This document shows, in pieces, positions 52,283 through 60,753 of a stretch of DNA of 64,000 nucleotides. The stretch lies in contig NZ_RBAL01000017.1 of assembly GCF_003626535.1 (NCBI RefSeq), positions 62,001 to 126,000 on the forward strand. The letters are read 5' to 3'. The position numbers and the translations under genes were made by a program. Source of the DNA: Streptomyces hoynatensis. GTDB taxonomy: Bacteria; Actinomycetota; Actinomycetes; Streptomycetales; Streptomycetaceae. The first letter of the stretch is position 1. Every line of letters starts with the position of its first letter. The notes beneath the pieces were generated by a model. It ran no database searches. It was not told where the DNA came from and was given only the letters and a program-made list of their open reading frames with translations.

Positions 52283-53872
52283 GTGAGCGGCACGTTCGTG
52301 GGGATGCCCCCCTTTCCGCAGGCCGCCGCGTCCTCCACCGGGGACGCGCGGCTGCGGTCGAATCTGACCCATGCGACGCACACCATCCGCGACAAGCGGG
52401 CGCGGGCGGTGGCCGAGCTGCCGGACTGGCCGCAGCTGCGGGCGGCGGGGGCCGCCGTCAAGAACCGGACGCTGCGTCACCTCGACCACTACCTGGAGCA
52501 GCTGGAGGCCGCGGTGACGGCCGCCGGGGGCCAGGTGCACTGGGCGGCGGACGCCCGGGAGGCCAACCGCATCGTCACCCGCCTGGTCCGGGAGACCGGC
52601 GAGCGGGAGGTGGTGAAGGTCAAGTCGATGGCGACGCAGGAGATCGGCCTCAACGCCGCCCTGGCCGCCGCCGGCATCAGGGCCAACGAGACGGACCTGG
52701 CCGAGCTGATCGTGCAGCTCGGCGACGACCTGCCCTCGCACATCCTGGTGCCGGCCATCCACCGCAACCGCGGCGAGATCCGGGACATCTTCCGCGAGCG
52801 GATGGCCGACTGGGGCCGCCCGGCGCCCGAGGGGCTCAGCGACGAGCCGGCCGACCTGGCGGAGGCGGCGCGGCTGCACCTGCGGGAGAAGTTCCTCAGC
52901 GCGAAGGTCGGGATCTCGGGGGCCAACTTCATGGTGGCCGAGACGGGCACGCTGGTCGTCGTCGAGTCCGAGGGCAACGGCCGGATGTGCCTGACGCTGC
53001 CGGAGACGCTGATCTCGGTGGTGGGCATCGAGAAGATCGTGCCCACCTGGGAGGACCTGGAGATCTTCCTGCAGCTGCTGCCGCGTTCCTCCACCGCGGA
53101 GCGGATGAACCCGTACACCTCGATGTGGACCGGCACCACCGACGAGGACGGCCCGCGCACCTTCCACCTGGTGCTGCTCGACAACGGGCGCACCGACGCG
53201 CTGGCCGACACGGTGGGCCGTCAGGCGCTGCGCTGCATCCGCTGCTCGGCCTGCCTGAACGTCTGCCCGGTGTACGAGCGGGCCGGCGGGCACGCCTACG
53301 GCTCGGCCTACCCGGGGCCCATCGGCGCCATCCTCACCCCGCAGCTGCGCGGGGTGACCACGGAGCTGGACGCCTCGCTTCCCTACGCCTCCTCGCTGTG
53401 CGGCGCCTGCTACGAGGTGTGCCCGGTGGCCATCGACATCCCCGAGGTGCTCGTGCACCTGCGGGAGCGGGTGGTCGAGGGCGGCGAGACCACGGTCCGC
53501 GGCGAGGTCACCACCATCAAGCCGGCCAAGGGGCACGCCGCGGAGCGGGCCGCGATGCGGGCGGCGCGCTGGGCGCTCGACCACCCGGGGGTGCTGCGGG
53601 TGGGGCAGCGGCTCGCGGGGCGCACGCGGCGGTTCCACCCGCGGCGGCTGCCGGGTCCCGGCCGGGCCTGGACCGAGACGCGCGACGTGCCGGCGGTGCC
53701 GGCCGAGCCGTTCCGCGACTGGTGGCGCCGCACGTACGGGCAGGGCCGTTCCCCGGCCCCGCCCGGCGCGGCGGGGCCGGGCGGGCCCCGGCGGCCCGGG
53801 GCATCCGGCGGGGGCGCCGGGGGGAACGAGGGGCCGCCGGCGGGCGGCGCGCGGAAGGAGGACGGACGGTGA
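52283..53872 (+). CDS. lutB: L-lactate oxidation complex subunit LutB
   Basis: 529 residues from GTG 52283 (GAGGAGG upstream). The LutB N-terminus FVGMPPFPQAA and THTIRDKRARAV is followed by the DUF162-like domain with ISGANFMVAETGTLVVVESEG. Two 4Fe-4S motifs then follow: CIRCSACLNVCPVY and CGACYEVCPVAIDIPE. The C-terminal 60 residues are a Gly/Pro-rich tail. Its stop overlaps the lutC GTG by 4 bases. Confidence 0.95.
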   Translation: MSGTFVGMPPFPQAAASSTGDARLRSNLTHATHTIRDKRARAVAELPDWPQLRAAGAAVKNRTLRHLDHYLEQLEAAVTAAGGQVHWAADAREANRIVTRLVRETGEREVVKVKSMATQEIGLNAALAAAGIRANETDLAELIVQLGDDLPSHILVPAIHRNRGEIRDIFRERMADWGRPAPEGLSDEPADLAEAARLHLREKFLSAKVGISGANFMVAETGTLVVVESEGNGRMCLTLPETLISVVGIEKIVPTWEDLEIFLQLLPRSSTAERMNPYTSMWTGTTDEDGPRTFHLVLLDNGRTDALADTVGRQALRCIRCSACLNVCPVYERAGGHAYGSAYPGPIGAILTPQLRGVTTELDASLPYASSLCGACYEVCPVAIDIPEVLVHLRERVVEGGETTVRGEVTTIKPAKGHAAERAAMRAARWALDHPGVLRVGQRLAGRTRRFHPRRLPGPGRAWTETRDVPAVPAEPFRDWWRRTYGQGRSPAPPGAAGPGGPRRPGASGGGAGGNEGPPAGGARKEDGR

Positions 53873-54516
53873 GCGGCCGGGAGACGGTGCTGGGCCGGGT
53901 GCGCCGGGCCCTGGCGGATGTGCCGCGCGAGGAGTCGCCTGACGAGGTGCCGGTGCCGCGGGACTACCTGGCCACCCACTCCCCCGGCGACCGGGAGCGG
54001 ACGCTGGAGACGCTGGCCGCGCACCTGGCGGACTACCGGGCCGTGGTGCACCGCACGGACGCGGCCGGCCTGCCCGCCCTGATCGCCCGGCTGCTCGCCG
54101 CGCGCGGGGCACGTTCCGTGGTGGTCCCTGCGGGGCTGCCGCCCGAGTGGCTGGCCGAGGCCGAAGGGGTGCGGCAGGTGCCGGACTCCGCGGCGGACAC
54201 GCCGCACGAGCTGGACGCCGTGGACAGCGTGGTCACCGGCTGCGCGGTGGCCATCGCCGAGACCGGCACCCTCGTGCTCGACGGCGGCCCCGATCAGGGG
54301 CGGCGCCGGATCAGCCTGATCCCCGATCACCACGTGTGCGTCGTGCGGTGTCCCGAGCAGGTGGTGGACTCGATCCCGCAGGCCCTGCGGCGGCTGACGC
54401 CGACGCGCCCGCTGACGTGGATCTCGGGCCCCTCGGCCACCAGCGACATCGAGCTGGACCGGGTGGAGGGGGTGCACGGGCCGCGGACCCTGGAGGTCGC
54501 GCTCGTCCTCGGCTGA
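53869..54516 (+). CDS. lutC: L-lactate oxidation complex subunit LutC
   Basis: 215 residues from a GTG overlapping the lutB stop (GTGA). Family features: an N-terminal RETVLGRVRRAL helix, VTGCAVAIAETGTLVLDGGP with the conserved ETGT, LIPDHHVCVV and LTWISGPSATSDIELDRVEGVHGPR. It completes the LutABC set for growth on L-lactate, here the product of rhamnose catabolism. It is the last gene of the rightward locus. Confidence 0.95.
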   Translation: MSGRETVLGRVRRALADVPREESPDEVPVPRDYLATHSPGDRERTLETLAAHLADYRAVVHRTDAAGLPALIARLLAARGARSVVVPAGLPPEWLAEAEGVRQVPDSAADTPHELDAVDSVVTGCAVAIAETGTLVLDGGPDQGRRRISLIPDHHVCVVRCPEQVVDSIPQALRRLTPTRPLTWISGPSATSDIELDRVEGVHGPRTLEVALVLG

Positions 54517-54634
54517 GGCCCGTCCCCGGCCTGGGCCCGGGCGGCGGGCCGGGGAGCGGTTCCCGGCCCGGGGGCCCCTCTGCCCTGGGCAAAGAGCCGT
54601 CCTGGCGGCGGGGACCGCCGCCTAGATTGACGGC

Positions 54635-55351
54635 ATGGACGCGTGGACGATCTCCGAGGTGCTGCCCGGGCTGCACCGGTTCACCTTTCCGCTCGGCGAG
54701 GCGTATCTGTGGTGCGAACGTGACGCCCTGGCCCTGATCGACGCCGGGCCGCCGGGCTCGGGCCCGGCCCTGGCCAAGGGCATCGCGTCGCTGGGGCGCC
54801 GCCCCGAGGAGGTGCGCCACCTGGTCCTCACGCATCACCACGGGGACCACACCGGTTCGGCCGCGGAGATCGCCGCCTGGGGCGAGGTGACCGTGTCGGC
54901 CCATCGGCTGGACGCCCCGGTGATCCGCCACGCGGTTCCCCCGCCCGAGCCGGACCTGAGCGACGCGCCCGGCTGGGAGCGGGAGCTGTTCGCGAAGACC
55001 CCCCGGATGTTCGCCGGGCCGCCCTGCCGGGTGGACCGGGAGCTCGAGGACGGCGACCTGCTCGACTTCGCCGGGGGCGCGCGCGTCGTGGCCACGCCGG
55101 GGCACACCGCGGGCAGCATCGGCGTGCACCTGCCCGCGCACCGGGTGCTGTTCACCGGGGACACGGCGGCGAACCCCGTCGGGACGCCGATGTTCGGCGT
55201 GTTCCACCGCGACCGCAGGCGCGCGTTCGCCTCCTTCGGGCGGCTGGCGGAACTGGACGTGGACACCGCCTGCTTCGGGCACGGCGATCCGGTCGTGGGC
55301 GCCGCGGGGGCGGCGCTGCGCGCGGCCGCCGCGGCCGGGCTCCCGGAGTGA
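54635..55351 (+). CDS. MBL-fold metallo-hydrolase
   Basis: 238 residues. The metal motif THHHGDHTG (HxHxDH), VVATPGHTAGSIGVHLPAHRVLFTGD and a distal GHGDPV give the two-metal site of the beta-lactamase fold. TAGATT lies 12 bases before the ATG, so it is probably leaderless. The family includes glyoxalase II-like and quinolone- or lactone-hydrolysing enzymes, and the substrate is unknown. A hairpin follows. Confidence 0.9.
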   Translation: MDAWTISEVLPGLHRFTFPLGEAYLWCERDALALIDAGPPGSGPALAKGIASLGRRPEEVRHLVLTHHHGDHTGSAAEIAAWGEVTVSAHRLDAPVIRHAVPPPEPDLSDAPGWERELFAKTPRMFAGPPCRVDRELEDGDLLDFAGGARVVATPGHTAGSIGVHLPAHRVLFTGDTAANPVGTPMFGVFHRDRRRAFASFGRLAELDVDTACFGHGDPVVGAAGAALRAAAAAGLPE

Positions 55352-55364
55352 ACGCGGCGGGCCG

Positions 55365-55396
55365 CGAGGACGGGGCACGGGGCACGGCCGTCCTCG
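55365..55396. terminator. Hairpin after the MBL hydrolase gene
   Basis: CGAGGACGG (55365-55373) pairs with CCGTCCTCG (55388-55396) around a 14-base loop, 14 bases past the stop codon. Confidence 0.5.
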
Positions 55397-55524
55397 GCGG
55401 CGGGCCGCGGGATGCGTCCGGCCGGGGCCCGAGGCGATAGGTCTCCCGGCCTAGGCCGATCGCCGTCCGCCACTCGGCCCGTGGCCCGTTATCCGGGGCA
55501 CGGCCGCGGCCTAGGGTCGGTGGC

Positions 55525-56559
55525 ATGAACACGAACGAGTCGGAGACGCTGGACGAGGGACTGCTGCGGCTGCACGAGACCGGCCCCGAGTTCCAGGGCT
55601 GGCTGAGCAACCACGGCCCGATGGCGGTGGAGGCGCTCGTCAGGCACGGCGAGGGTGACCGGGTGCACCGCTGGATCGACGTCTACCGGGAGCGGCTCGA
55701 GGAGCGGCCCGGCTCCTACGGGCGGATCACCGCGGAGAACTGGCGCGAGGCGCTGGGCGACCCGCGGTACCTGGCCGACTGGGCCACCTACTTCGGCGAG
55801 TTGCTGCGGGAGAGGCCGTGGCGCGAGGTGCTCGCCGAGTGGTGGCCGCGGATGCTGCCGGGGATCACGGCCGGCGCCACCCACCCGGTGATCCGGGTCG
55901 GGCACGCCGTGCGGGTGCTGCTCGCCGAGGGCGAGAGCGGTCCGCGGCTGGCGGAGCTGGCGCACGGCCTGGGCTACTGGGCGGCCAGGCACCAGGAGCT
56001 GCCCGCCTCGGTCGCGGCGCTGCCGGCGCCGGCCTCGGCCGGGGAGGCGCTGCGGGCGGTGCAGCCGGTGGACGACAGGTCACAGGGGATCAATTACCGG
56101 CTGGCCCAGATCTCCCGGCTCCCGGCCTGGGCGGACACCGTGCCGGACGAGCCGGAGGCCGTGCGGGAGCGGCTGGCCTCGCTGGTGCGGGCCGCCGTCG
56201 GCTACTACGCCACCCACGCCCACGGGAACCCGGTGATGCTGGTGCACGCGGCCACCGCGCCGAACGCCGTACTGCGGACGCTGCCCGCGCTGCCGCGCGA
56301 GCTGTGGAGCGCGAGCCTCGGCGCCGCCTGGACGGCGAGCGCCGGAGTGGTGGCCTCCTACGCGCCGGCGCAGGGGCCGCTGGCGCCGGCGGACACCGGC
56401 GGCGCAGGGCCGGAGGAGATGTTCGCGCGGGCCGCCGCCCACGGGGACGAACACGCCATCAAGCTGGCGGACACCGCCCTCGACGTGGTGGCGGCCGACC
56501 CGGAGGGCCCGGGGCTGAGCGCCGCGGCCCGGGCCGTCGAGCTGATCGAGCCGGACTGA
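55525..56559 (+). CDS. Questin oxidase-like (DUF4243) protein
   Basis: 344 residues. Conserved pattern: SNHGPMAVEALVRHG, GDPRYLADWATYFGELL, WREVLAEWWPRMLPG, GATHPVIRVGHAVR and THAHGNPVMLVHAATAPNAV. It is rich in His and Trp at positions conserved in the questin-oxidase family, which includes Baeyer-Villiger-type ring-opening enzymes of fungal anthraquinones. In actinomycetes the function is unknown and no polyketide genes adjoin it. TAGGGT 13 bases before the ATG suggests a leaderless start. Confidence 0.82.
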   Translation: MNTNESETLDEGLLRLHETGPEFQGWLSNHGPMAVEALVRHGEGDRVHRWIDVYRERLEERPGSYGRITAENWREALGDPRYLADWATYFGELLRERPWREVLAEWWPRMLPGITAGATHPVIRVGHAVRVLLAEGESGPRLAELAHGLGYWAARHQELPASVAALPAPASAGEALRAVQPVDDRSQGINYRLAQISRLPAWADTVPDEPEAVRERLASLVRAAVGYYATHAHGNPVMLVHAATAPNAVLRTLPALPRELWSASLGAAWTASAGVVASYAPAQGPLAPADTGGAGPEEMFARAAAHGDEHAIKLADTALDVVAADPEGPGLSAAARAVELIEPD

Positions 56560-56604
56560 GGCGCCGGCGCCCCTCCGCCCTGCCCCTCCGCGGCGGGTCC
56601 GCGG

Positions 56605-56636
56605 GCCCGGGTCCCCTCCGGGGAGGGCGCCCGGGC
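56605..56636. terminator. Bidirectional hairpin between questin-oxidase-like and aldo/keto reductase genes
   Basis: GCCCGGG (56605-56611) and CCCGGGC (56630-56636) enclose an inner CCCTC/GAGGG stem separated by one mismatch. The element lies between the two convergent stop codons. Confidence 0.65.
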
Positions 56637-56637
56637 G

Positions 56638-57585
56638 TCAGCCGCCCGCCGCCGGGGGCGGGCTGAGGCGGTCGATCTCGGCCAGTTCACCCGCGGTGAG
56701 CGGGGCGGCTTCGAGGGCGGCCAGGCTCCGGTCGAGCCGGGAGACGCTGGAGGCCGCGACGAGGACGGAGGCCACGCGGGGGTCGCGCAGCACCCAGGAC
56801 AGCGCCAGCTGGTCGAGGGACTGGCCGCGCGCGGCGGCGAGGGCGGCAAGCGCCCGGAGCGTGCCTGGCGCCTCCTCGCCGGCGGGGCAGCGGCCGGTCA
56901 GCAGGCCCTGGGCGAGGGGCGAGAAGGCGATCAGGCCGGTGCCGGTGTCCTCGGCGGCGGCCAGAACCCCGGCTTCGAGGCGGCGGTTGAGGAGGTTGTA
57001 CGGGGACCGGTGGAGCAGCAGCGGGGTGCCGAGCCCGGCGAGGAGTGCCGCGGCCCTGCGGTGCTGTTCCGCCGGGTAGCCGCAGATGCCGGCGTAGCGG
57101 GCCTTGCCCTGGCGGACGGCGGCGTCCAGGGCGCCGAGGGTCTCCTCCAGCGGGGTCGTGGGATCGTGGCGGTGCGAGTAGAAGACGTCGACGCACTCCA
57201 CGCGCATCCGGCGCAGCGACCGGTCGAGGCTGGCCAGCAGGTGCTTGCGGGAGCCGTGGCCGCCGTAGGGGCCCGGCCACACGCCGAACCCGGCCTTCGT
57301 GGCGAGGAACAGCTCCTCGCGGTGGCGGCGGAAGTCCTGCGCGAAGAGGGTGCCGAAGTTGGCCTCGGCGGCGCCGCTTGGCGGGCCGTCGATGTTCGAA
57401 AGGTCGAAGTGGGTGATGCCACGGTCGAAGGCGCGGCGCAGCACGGCGCGCTGGGTGGCGAGCGGGGTGCCGTCGCCGAAGTGGTGCCACAGGCCGAGCG
57501 ACACGGCGGGAAACGGCACCCCGCCGCGCCCCGCGCGCCGGTACGGCATGGACTCGTGGCGGTCGGCGGCGGGGGCGTAGGTCAC
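56638..57585 (-). CDS. Aldo/keto reductase (YghZ/Gpr type)
   Basis: 315 residues from a GTG at 57585. AKR features: SLGLWHHFGDG, GITHFDLSNIDGPPSGAAE (catalytic Asp and, in this branch, an altered Tyr region), LATKAGFGVWPGPYGGHGSR (Lys), DVFYSHRHDPTTPLEETLGAL (His) and LLHRSPYNLLNRR. The YghZ group reduces aldehydes such as methylglyoxal or L-glyceraldehyde-3-phosphate. The start overlaps the stop of the macro-domain gene (GTGA), so the two are coupled. It belongs to the thuA-macro-AKR unit. Confidence 0.9.
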   Translation of the reverse strand: MTYAPAADRHESMPYRRAGRGGVPFPAVSLGLWHHFGDGTPLATQRAVLRRAFDRGITHFDLSNIDGPPSGAAEANFGTLFAQDFRRHREELFLATKAGFGVWPGPYGGHGSRKHLLASLDRSLRRMRVECVDVFYSHRHDPTTPLEETLGALDAAVRQGKARYAGICGYPAEQHRRAAALLAGLGTPLLLHRSPYNLLNRRLEAGVLAAAEDTGTGLIAFSPLAQGLLTGRCPAGEEAPGTLRALAALAAARGQSLDQLALSWVLRDPRVASVLVAASSVSRLDRSLAALEAAPLTAGELAEIDRLSPPPAAGG

Positions 57586-58139
57586 CGGTTCTCCCCCGGG
57601 GGCTGCGGCCCGAGCGCCTGGAGTTCGGCGTCGAACGCGGCGAAGGCGCGGTCGTCGAAGAGCACGAAGCGCAGCTCGGCGAAGGGGCCATCCCCGCCTG
57701 CGGCGGCCACCGTCCGGACGGCGACGCGGGCGGCGTCGGCCACCGGCCAGCCGTACACGCCGGCGGAGACGGCGGGGAAGGCGACGGTTTCCGCGCCGAG
57801 TTCGGCGGCCACCCGCAGCGACTCCCGGTAGCAGGAGGCCAGCAGGTGTGAACGGTCCTCGGCCCTGGAGTACACCGGTCCCACGGTGTGGATGACCCAG
57901 CGGGCGGGCAGGCGGCCGGCGGTGGTGGCGACCGCCTGGCCGGTGGGCAGGCCGCCGGGGAGGCGACCCGCGCGCAGGGCGCGGCACTCGGCGAGGATCT
58001 CCGGGCCGCCCACGCGGTGGATGGCGCCGTCCACTCCCCCGCCGCCGAGCAGGGAGGAGTTGGCCGCGTTCACCACCGCGTCCACGTGCTGGCGCGTGAT
58101 GTCGCCGCGCACCCGGGTGAGGAGTGTCATGGGCGTCAT
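57582..58139 (-). CDS. Macro-domain protein (O-acetyl-ADP-ribose deacetylase type)
   Basis: 185 residues (ATG 58139; an internal ATG 9 bases on is possible). Macro-domain motifs: VRGDITRQHVDAVVNAANSSL, LGGGGVDGAIHRVGGP, LPARWVIHTVGPVYS and VAFPAVSAGVYGWPVADAARV. NAANSSL and the GVDGAIH/SAGVYGWP loops are the ADP-ribose binding and hydrolase loops of the MacroD/YmdB class. It removes ADP-ribose or acetyl groups from ADP-ribosyl substrates. It lies between thuA and an aldo/keto reductase, an uncommon setting. Confidence 0.93.
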   Translation of the reverse strand: MTPMTLLTRVRGDITRQHVDAVVNAANSSLLGGGGVDGAIHRVGGPEILAECRALRAGRLPGGLPTGQAVATTAGRLPARWVIHTVGPVYSRAEDRSHLLASCYRESLRVAAELGAETVAFPAVSAGVYGWPVADAARVAVRTVAAAGGDGPFAELRFVLFDDRAFAAFDAELQALGPQPPGENR

Positions 58140-58173
58140 GATGCCAGCCGCCGCCGGGGGCGCGCGGGCTCCG

Positions 58174-58863
58174 TCAGGGGGTCTCCGCCCCGGTGGCGGG
58201 GGCGTCGAGGCGGGCGGCCCAGGACAGGCCGCCGAGGAGGTGGCGGCGGAAGACGGGGTCCGCGTAGGACTCGGGGGTGTGCCCGAGCGCGGTGTAGAAC
58301 GACCGTCCGCCGGCGCGCTCGTGACACCACACCAGGGGGTGGTCGGCGCCCATCCGCCCGCCGGTGTAGGACTCCTCGTCGGCCGAGGCGAGCACCCGGA
58401 CCCGCCCGCGCGGGTTGGTCGTGAAGTTGTACCACTCGTCGGTCAGCTCCCAGCGGGCGGGGAGGTGGGCCGTGGCCGGGTGGCCGTGGTCCTCCACGGT
58501 GACCACGCCGGGCTGGATCGGGGGGTGTCCGTCGAAGACGGCGCCGACCACACACGCGCCGAACCAGGGCCAGTCGTACTCGGTGGTGGAGGCGCCGTGC
58601 ACGCCGACGAAGCCGCCGCCCGCGGCGAGGTGGGCGCGCAGCGCCTCGCGCCCCTCCGGGGTGAGGACCTCGCCGCTGGTGGACAGGAAGACGACGGCCC
58701 GGCTGCCGGGCAGGGCCGCGGTGAGCTCGGCCGGGTCCTCGGTCGCCGTCACGGCGAACCCGTGCTCCGTGCCGAGTTCCCGGAAGGCCCTGATGCCGTC
58801 GGGGATGGAGTCGTGCCGGAATCCGGTGGTGCGGGTGTAGACGACGACGTGCGCGTGGGTCAT
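58174..58863 (-). CDS. ThuA-like (trehalose utilisation) protein
   Basis: 229 residues from ATG 58863. ThuA features of the glutamine-amidotransferase-like fold: VVVYTRTTGFRHDSIPDGI, VVFLSTSGEVLTPEGREALR, GGGFVGVHGASTTEYDWPWFG, GGRSFYTALGHTPESY and FRRHLLGGLSWA. The family takes part in uptake or oxidation of disaccharides and sugar derivatives; its reaction is poorly known. It starts the operon with the macro-domain and AKR genes (34-base gap, then overlap) and has a LacI-like operator just upstream. Confidence 0.9.
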   Translation of the reverse strand: MTHAHVVVYTRTTGFRHDSIPDGIRAFRELGTEHGFAVTATEDPAELTAALPGSRAVVFLSTSGEVLTPEGREALRAHLAAGGGFVGVHGASTTEYDWPWFGACVVGAVFDGHPPIQPGVVTVEDHGHPATAHLPARWELTDEWYNFTTNPRGRVRVLASADEESYTGGRMGADHPLVWCHERAGGRSFYTALGHTPESYADPVFRRHLLGGLSWAARLDAPATGAETP

Positions 58864-58875
58864 GACCCCCCATCC

Positions 58876-58891
58876 TAGAACGCGCTTTCTA
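58876..58891. promoter_or_regulatory. LacI-like operator upstream of thuA
   Basis: TAGAACGCGCTTTCTA is symmetric at 14 of 16 positions with a central GCGC, the pattern bound by LacI-family repressors. It ends 13 bases before the thuA ATG (minus strand). No LacI gene adjoins it. Confidence 0.5.
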
Positions 58892-59227
58892 CGCGGGCCG
58901 GGCGCCGTCGCCGCGCGGGCCCCTCTCACGTCCGGACCCCCGGGGCAACCTGCTTACTCCCGCCCCTACGGTGCGTCATCCCGCCGTCGCGGGGGCGTAT
59001 CGGGCACGCGGCGGGCAGGCGGAGGCGGGGACGGGGGGCGTGTGACGGGGATCACGGCGCATTCCGGCCGTCCTCGGCGATCGGCGGGAGGGCGGCGCCA
59101 TGATCTCCGCCGGGGCGGGCACGCGCTACCCGGCAACCCAATTCCGGGGGCATATTCACCGGCAGGTCTTCCGCTGCACCCCCGTCCGGCCCCATGATCG
59201 TGAGCGATGGCCCACTGAGGAGTACTG
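58892..59227. other. Intergenic region between thuA and the DUF2332 gene
   Basis: 336 bases with no supported gene. The left end carries the thuA promoter. The right end has a clear ribosome site (GAGGAG) for the DUF2332 gene. I see no further repeat or RNA structure. Confidence 0.5.
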
Positions 59228-60310
59228 ATGCCCCGTGAACATGTTGCCCAGGTGTTTAGGCAGCAGGCGGTGGCCTGCGCCCGGCTCGACTCTCCGCTGT
59301 ACGCGGCGCTGCTCGAACGGGTGGCCGAGGACATCGAGGAGGGCGGGCCCTGCCGGGATGCGGTCCGGGGCTACGAGGACTCCTCCGTTCACGACGGGCT
59401 GCCGCTGCGTTTCCTCGGCGGCGTGCACGCGCTCGCGCTGACGGGCCGGGCCGGGCGGCTGGCCGCGCACTACCCGAGCACCGGCGGCGTCTTCTCTCCC
59501 GAGTTCCCCGACGCGGCCTGGCCGGCCTTCCGCGAGGCGGTGGCGGCCGAGCAGGCGTGGGTGCGCGAGTGGCTGACCAGGCCGCCGCAGACCAACGAGG
59601 TGGGGCGGGCCAACCTGCTGCTGGCCGGGCTGCTCGCCACCGTGCCCGCGGCCCAGCGGCCGGTGCGGCTCTTCGAGCTCGGCTCGAGCGCGGGCCTCAA
59701 CCTGCGGGCCGAGCAGTTCCGTTACACCGCGGGCGACTTCGCGTGGGGTCCGGTCGACTCCCCGGTCACCCTGGCCGACGCCTGGTCGGGCGAGCTGCCC
59801 GAGTGGCTGCTGGCCGGGGCGGCACGGCACCAGGCGCTGCGCATCGTGGAACGGCGCGGCTGCGACCCCTGCCCCATCGATCCCCTGTCGGCGGACGGCG
59901 CGCTGGCGCTGCGCGCCTACGTGTGGCCCGACCAGCGGGCCCGGATGGAGCGCCTGGACGGCGCGCTGCGGATAGCGGCCAAGGTTCCCGCCACCGTGGA
60001 GGCCGCGGGCGCGGCCGAGTTCCTGTCGGCCGTGGAGCTGGAGCACGGCACCACGACCGTCGTGTGGCACTCGGTGATGCGCCAGTACGTGAGCGAGGCC
60101 GAGTGGGCCCAGGTCGAGCGGGAGCTGGAGCGGCTCGCGGCCTCGGCCGGGGAGGACGCCGGCTTCGCCTACCTGGCCTTCGAGCCGCGGCAGGCGGACG
60201 GCGCGTTCGGGTTCTGGCTGTCGCAGCGGGTGGGGAGGGGACCGGAGCGGCTGCTGGCCACCGCCCGCCCGCACGGCCTGCCGGCCCGATGGCCGGGTAC
60301 GGCGGAATGA
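59228..60310 (+). CDS. DUF2332 family protein
   Basis: 360 residues from ATG 59228, 5 bases after GAGGAG. Conserved features include LFRxQA-like QVFRQQAVACARLDSPLYA, the SAM- or nucleotide-like RLFELGSSAGLNLRAEQF, WRxGCDxxP-like RRGCDPCPIDPLSADG, RAYVWPDQRARMERL and TTVVWHSVMRQYV. ELGSSAGLNL resembles a methyltransferase motif I, so a methyltransferase-like fold is possible. Function unknown. The stop overlaps an ATG of the PPOX frame. Confidence 0.87.
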   Translation: MPREHVAQVFRQQAVACARLDSPLYAALLERVAEDIEEGGPCRDAVRGYEDSSVHDGLPLRFLGGVHALALTGRAGRLAAHYPSTGGVFSPEFPDAAWPAFREAVAAEQAWVREWLTRPPQTNEVGRANLLLAGLLATVPAAQRPVRLFELGSSAGLNLRAEQFRYTAGDFAWGPVDSPVTLADAWSGELPEWLLAGAARHQALRIVERRGCDPCPIDPLSADGALALRAYVWPDQRARMERLDGALRIAAKVPATVEAAGAAEFLSAVELEHGTTTVVWHSVMRQYVSEAEWAQVERELERLAASAGEDAGFAYLAFEPRQADGAFGFWLSQRVGRGPERLLATARPHGLPARWPGTAE

Positions 60311-60324
60311 CGCAGGATGTGCCC

Positions 60325-60753
60325 ATGGCGTACTCCATGACGAAGGCCCAGTGGCTCTCCTTTCTCGCCGAGGGAACCCGCACCTGCAAGCTCGCCACCG
60401 TGCGCGCCGACGGCAGCCCGCACGTGGCTCCCGTCTGGTTCGTGCTGGACGGGGACGAGCTGCTGTTCACCACGGGCGGTGGCTCGGTCAAGGGGCGGAA
60501 CCTGCGCCGGGACCCGCGGGTGCAGCTGTCCGTGGACGACGAGCGCCCGCCCTACTCCTTCGTGCTGATCCGCGGCCGCGCGGAGCTCGACGAGGACCCC
60601 GGCCGGCTGCTGCACTGGGCCACCAGGATCGCCGCCAGGTACATGGGCGAGGACAGGGCCGAGGAGTACGGGCGCCGCAACGGCGTGCCGGGCGAGCTGC
60701 TGGTGCGGGTGCGGCCGGAACAGGTCGTGGCCGAGGGCGACCTCGCTTCCTAA
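60325..60753 (+). CDS. F420/PPOX-class flavin-nucleotide-binding oxidoreductase
   Basis: 142 residues from ATG 60325 (CAGGA 8 bases upstream); the ATG at 60307, which overlaps the DUF2332 stop, is a coupled alternative. The split-barrel fold is shown by CKLATVRADGSPHVAPVWFVLDGDELLFTT, GRNLRRDPRVQLSVDD, and ELLVRVRPEQVVAEG. Members of TIGR03618-like families reduce substrates with F420H2 or bind FMN. The IS110 transposase gene ends 9 bases after its stop. The length is normal, so the gene appears intact. Confidence 0.87.
   Translation: MAYSMTKAQWLSFLAEGTRTCKLATVRADGSPHVAPVWFVLDGDELLFTTGGGSVKGRNLRRDPRVQLSVDDERPPYSFVLIRGRAELDEDPGRLLHWATRIAARYMGEDRAEEYGRRNGVPGELLVRVRPEQVVAEGDLAS

Noticed and set aside
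60325..60753. PPOX gene truncated by the IS110 insertion
   Set aside because: The protein has the usual length and a normal C-terminal strand; the element lies just after its stop codon.
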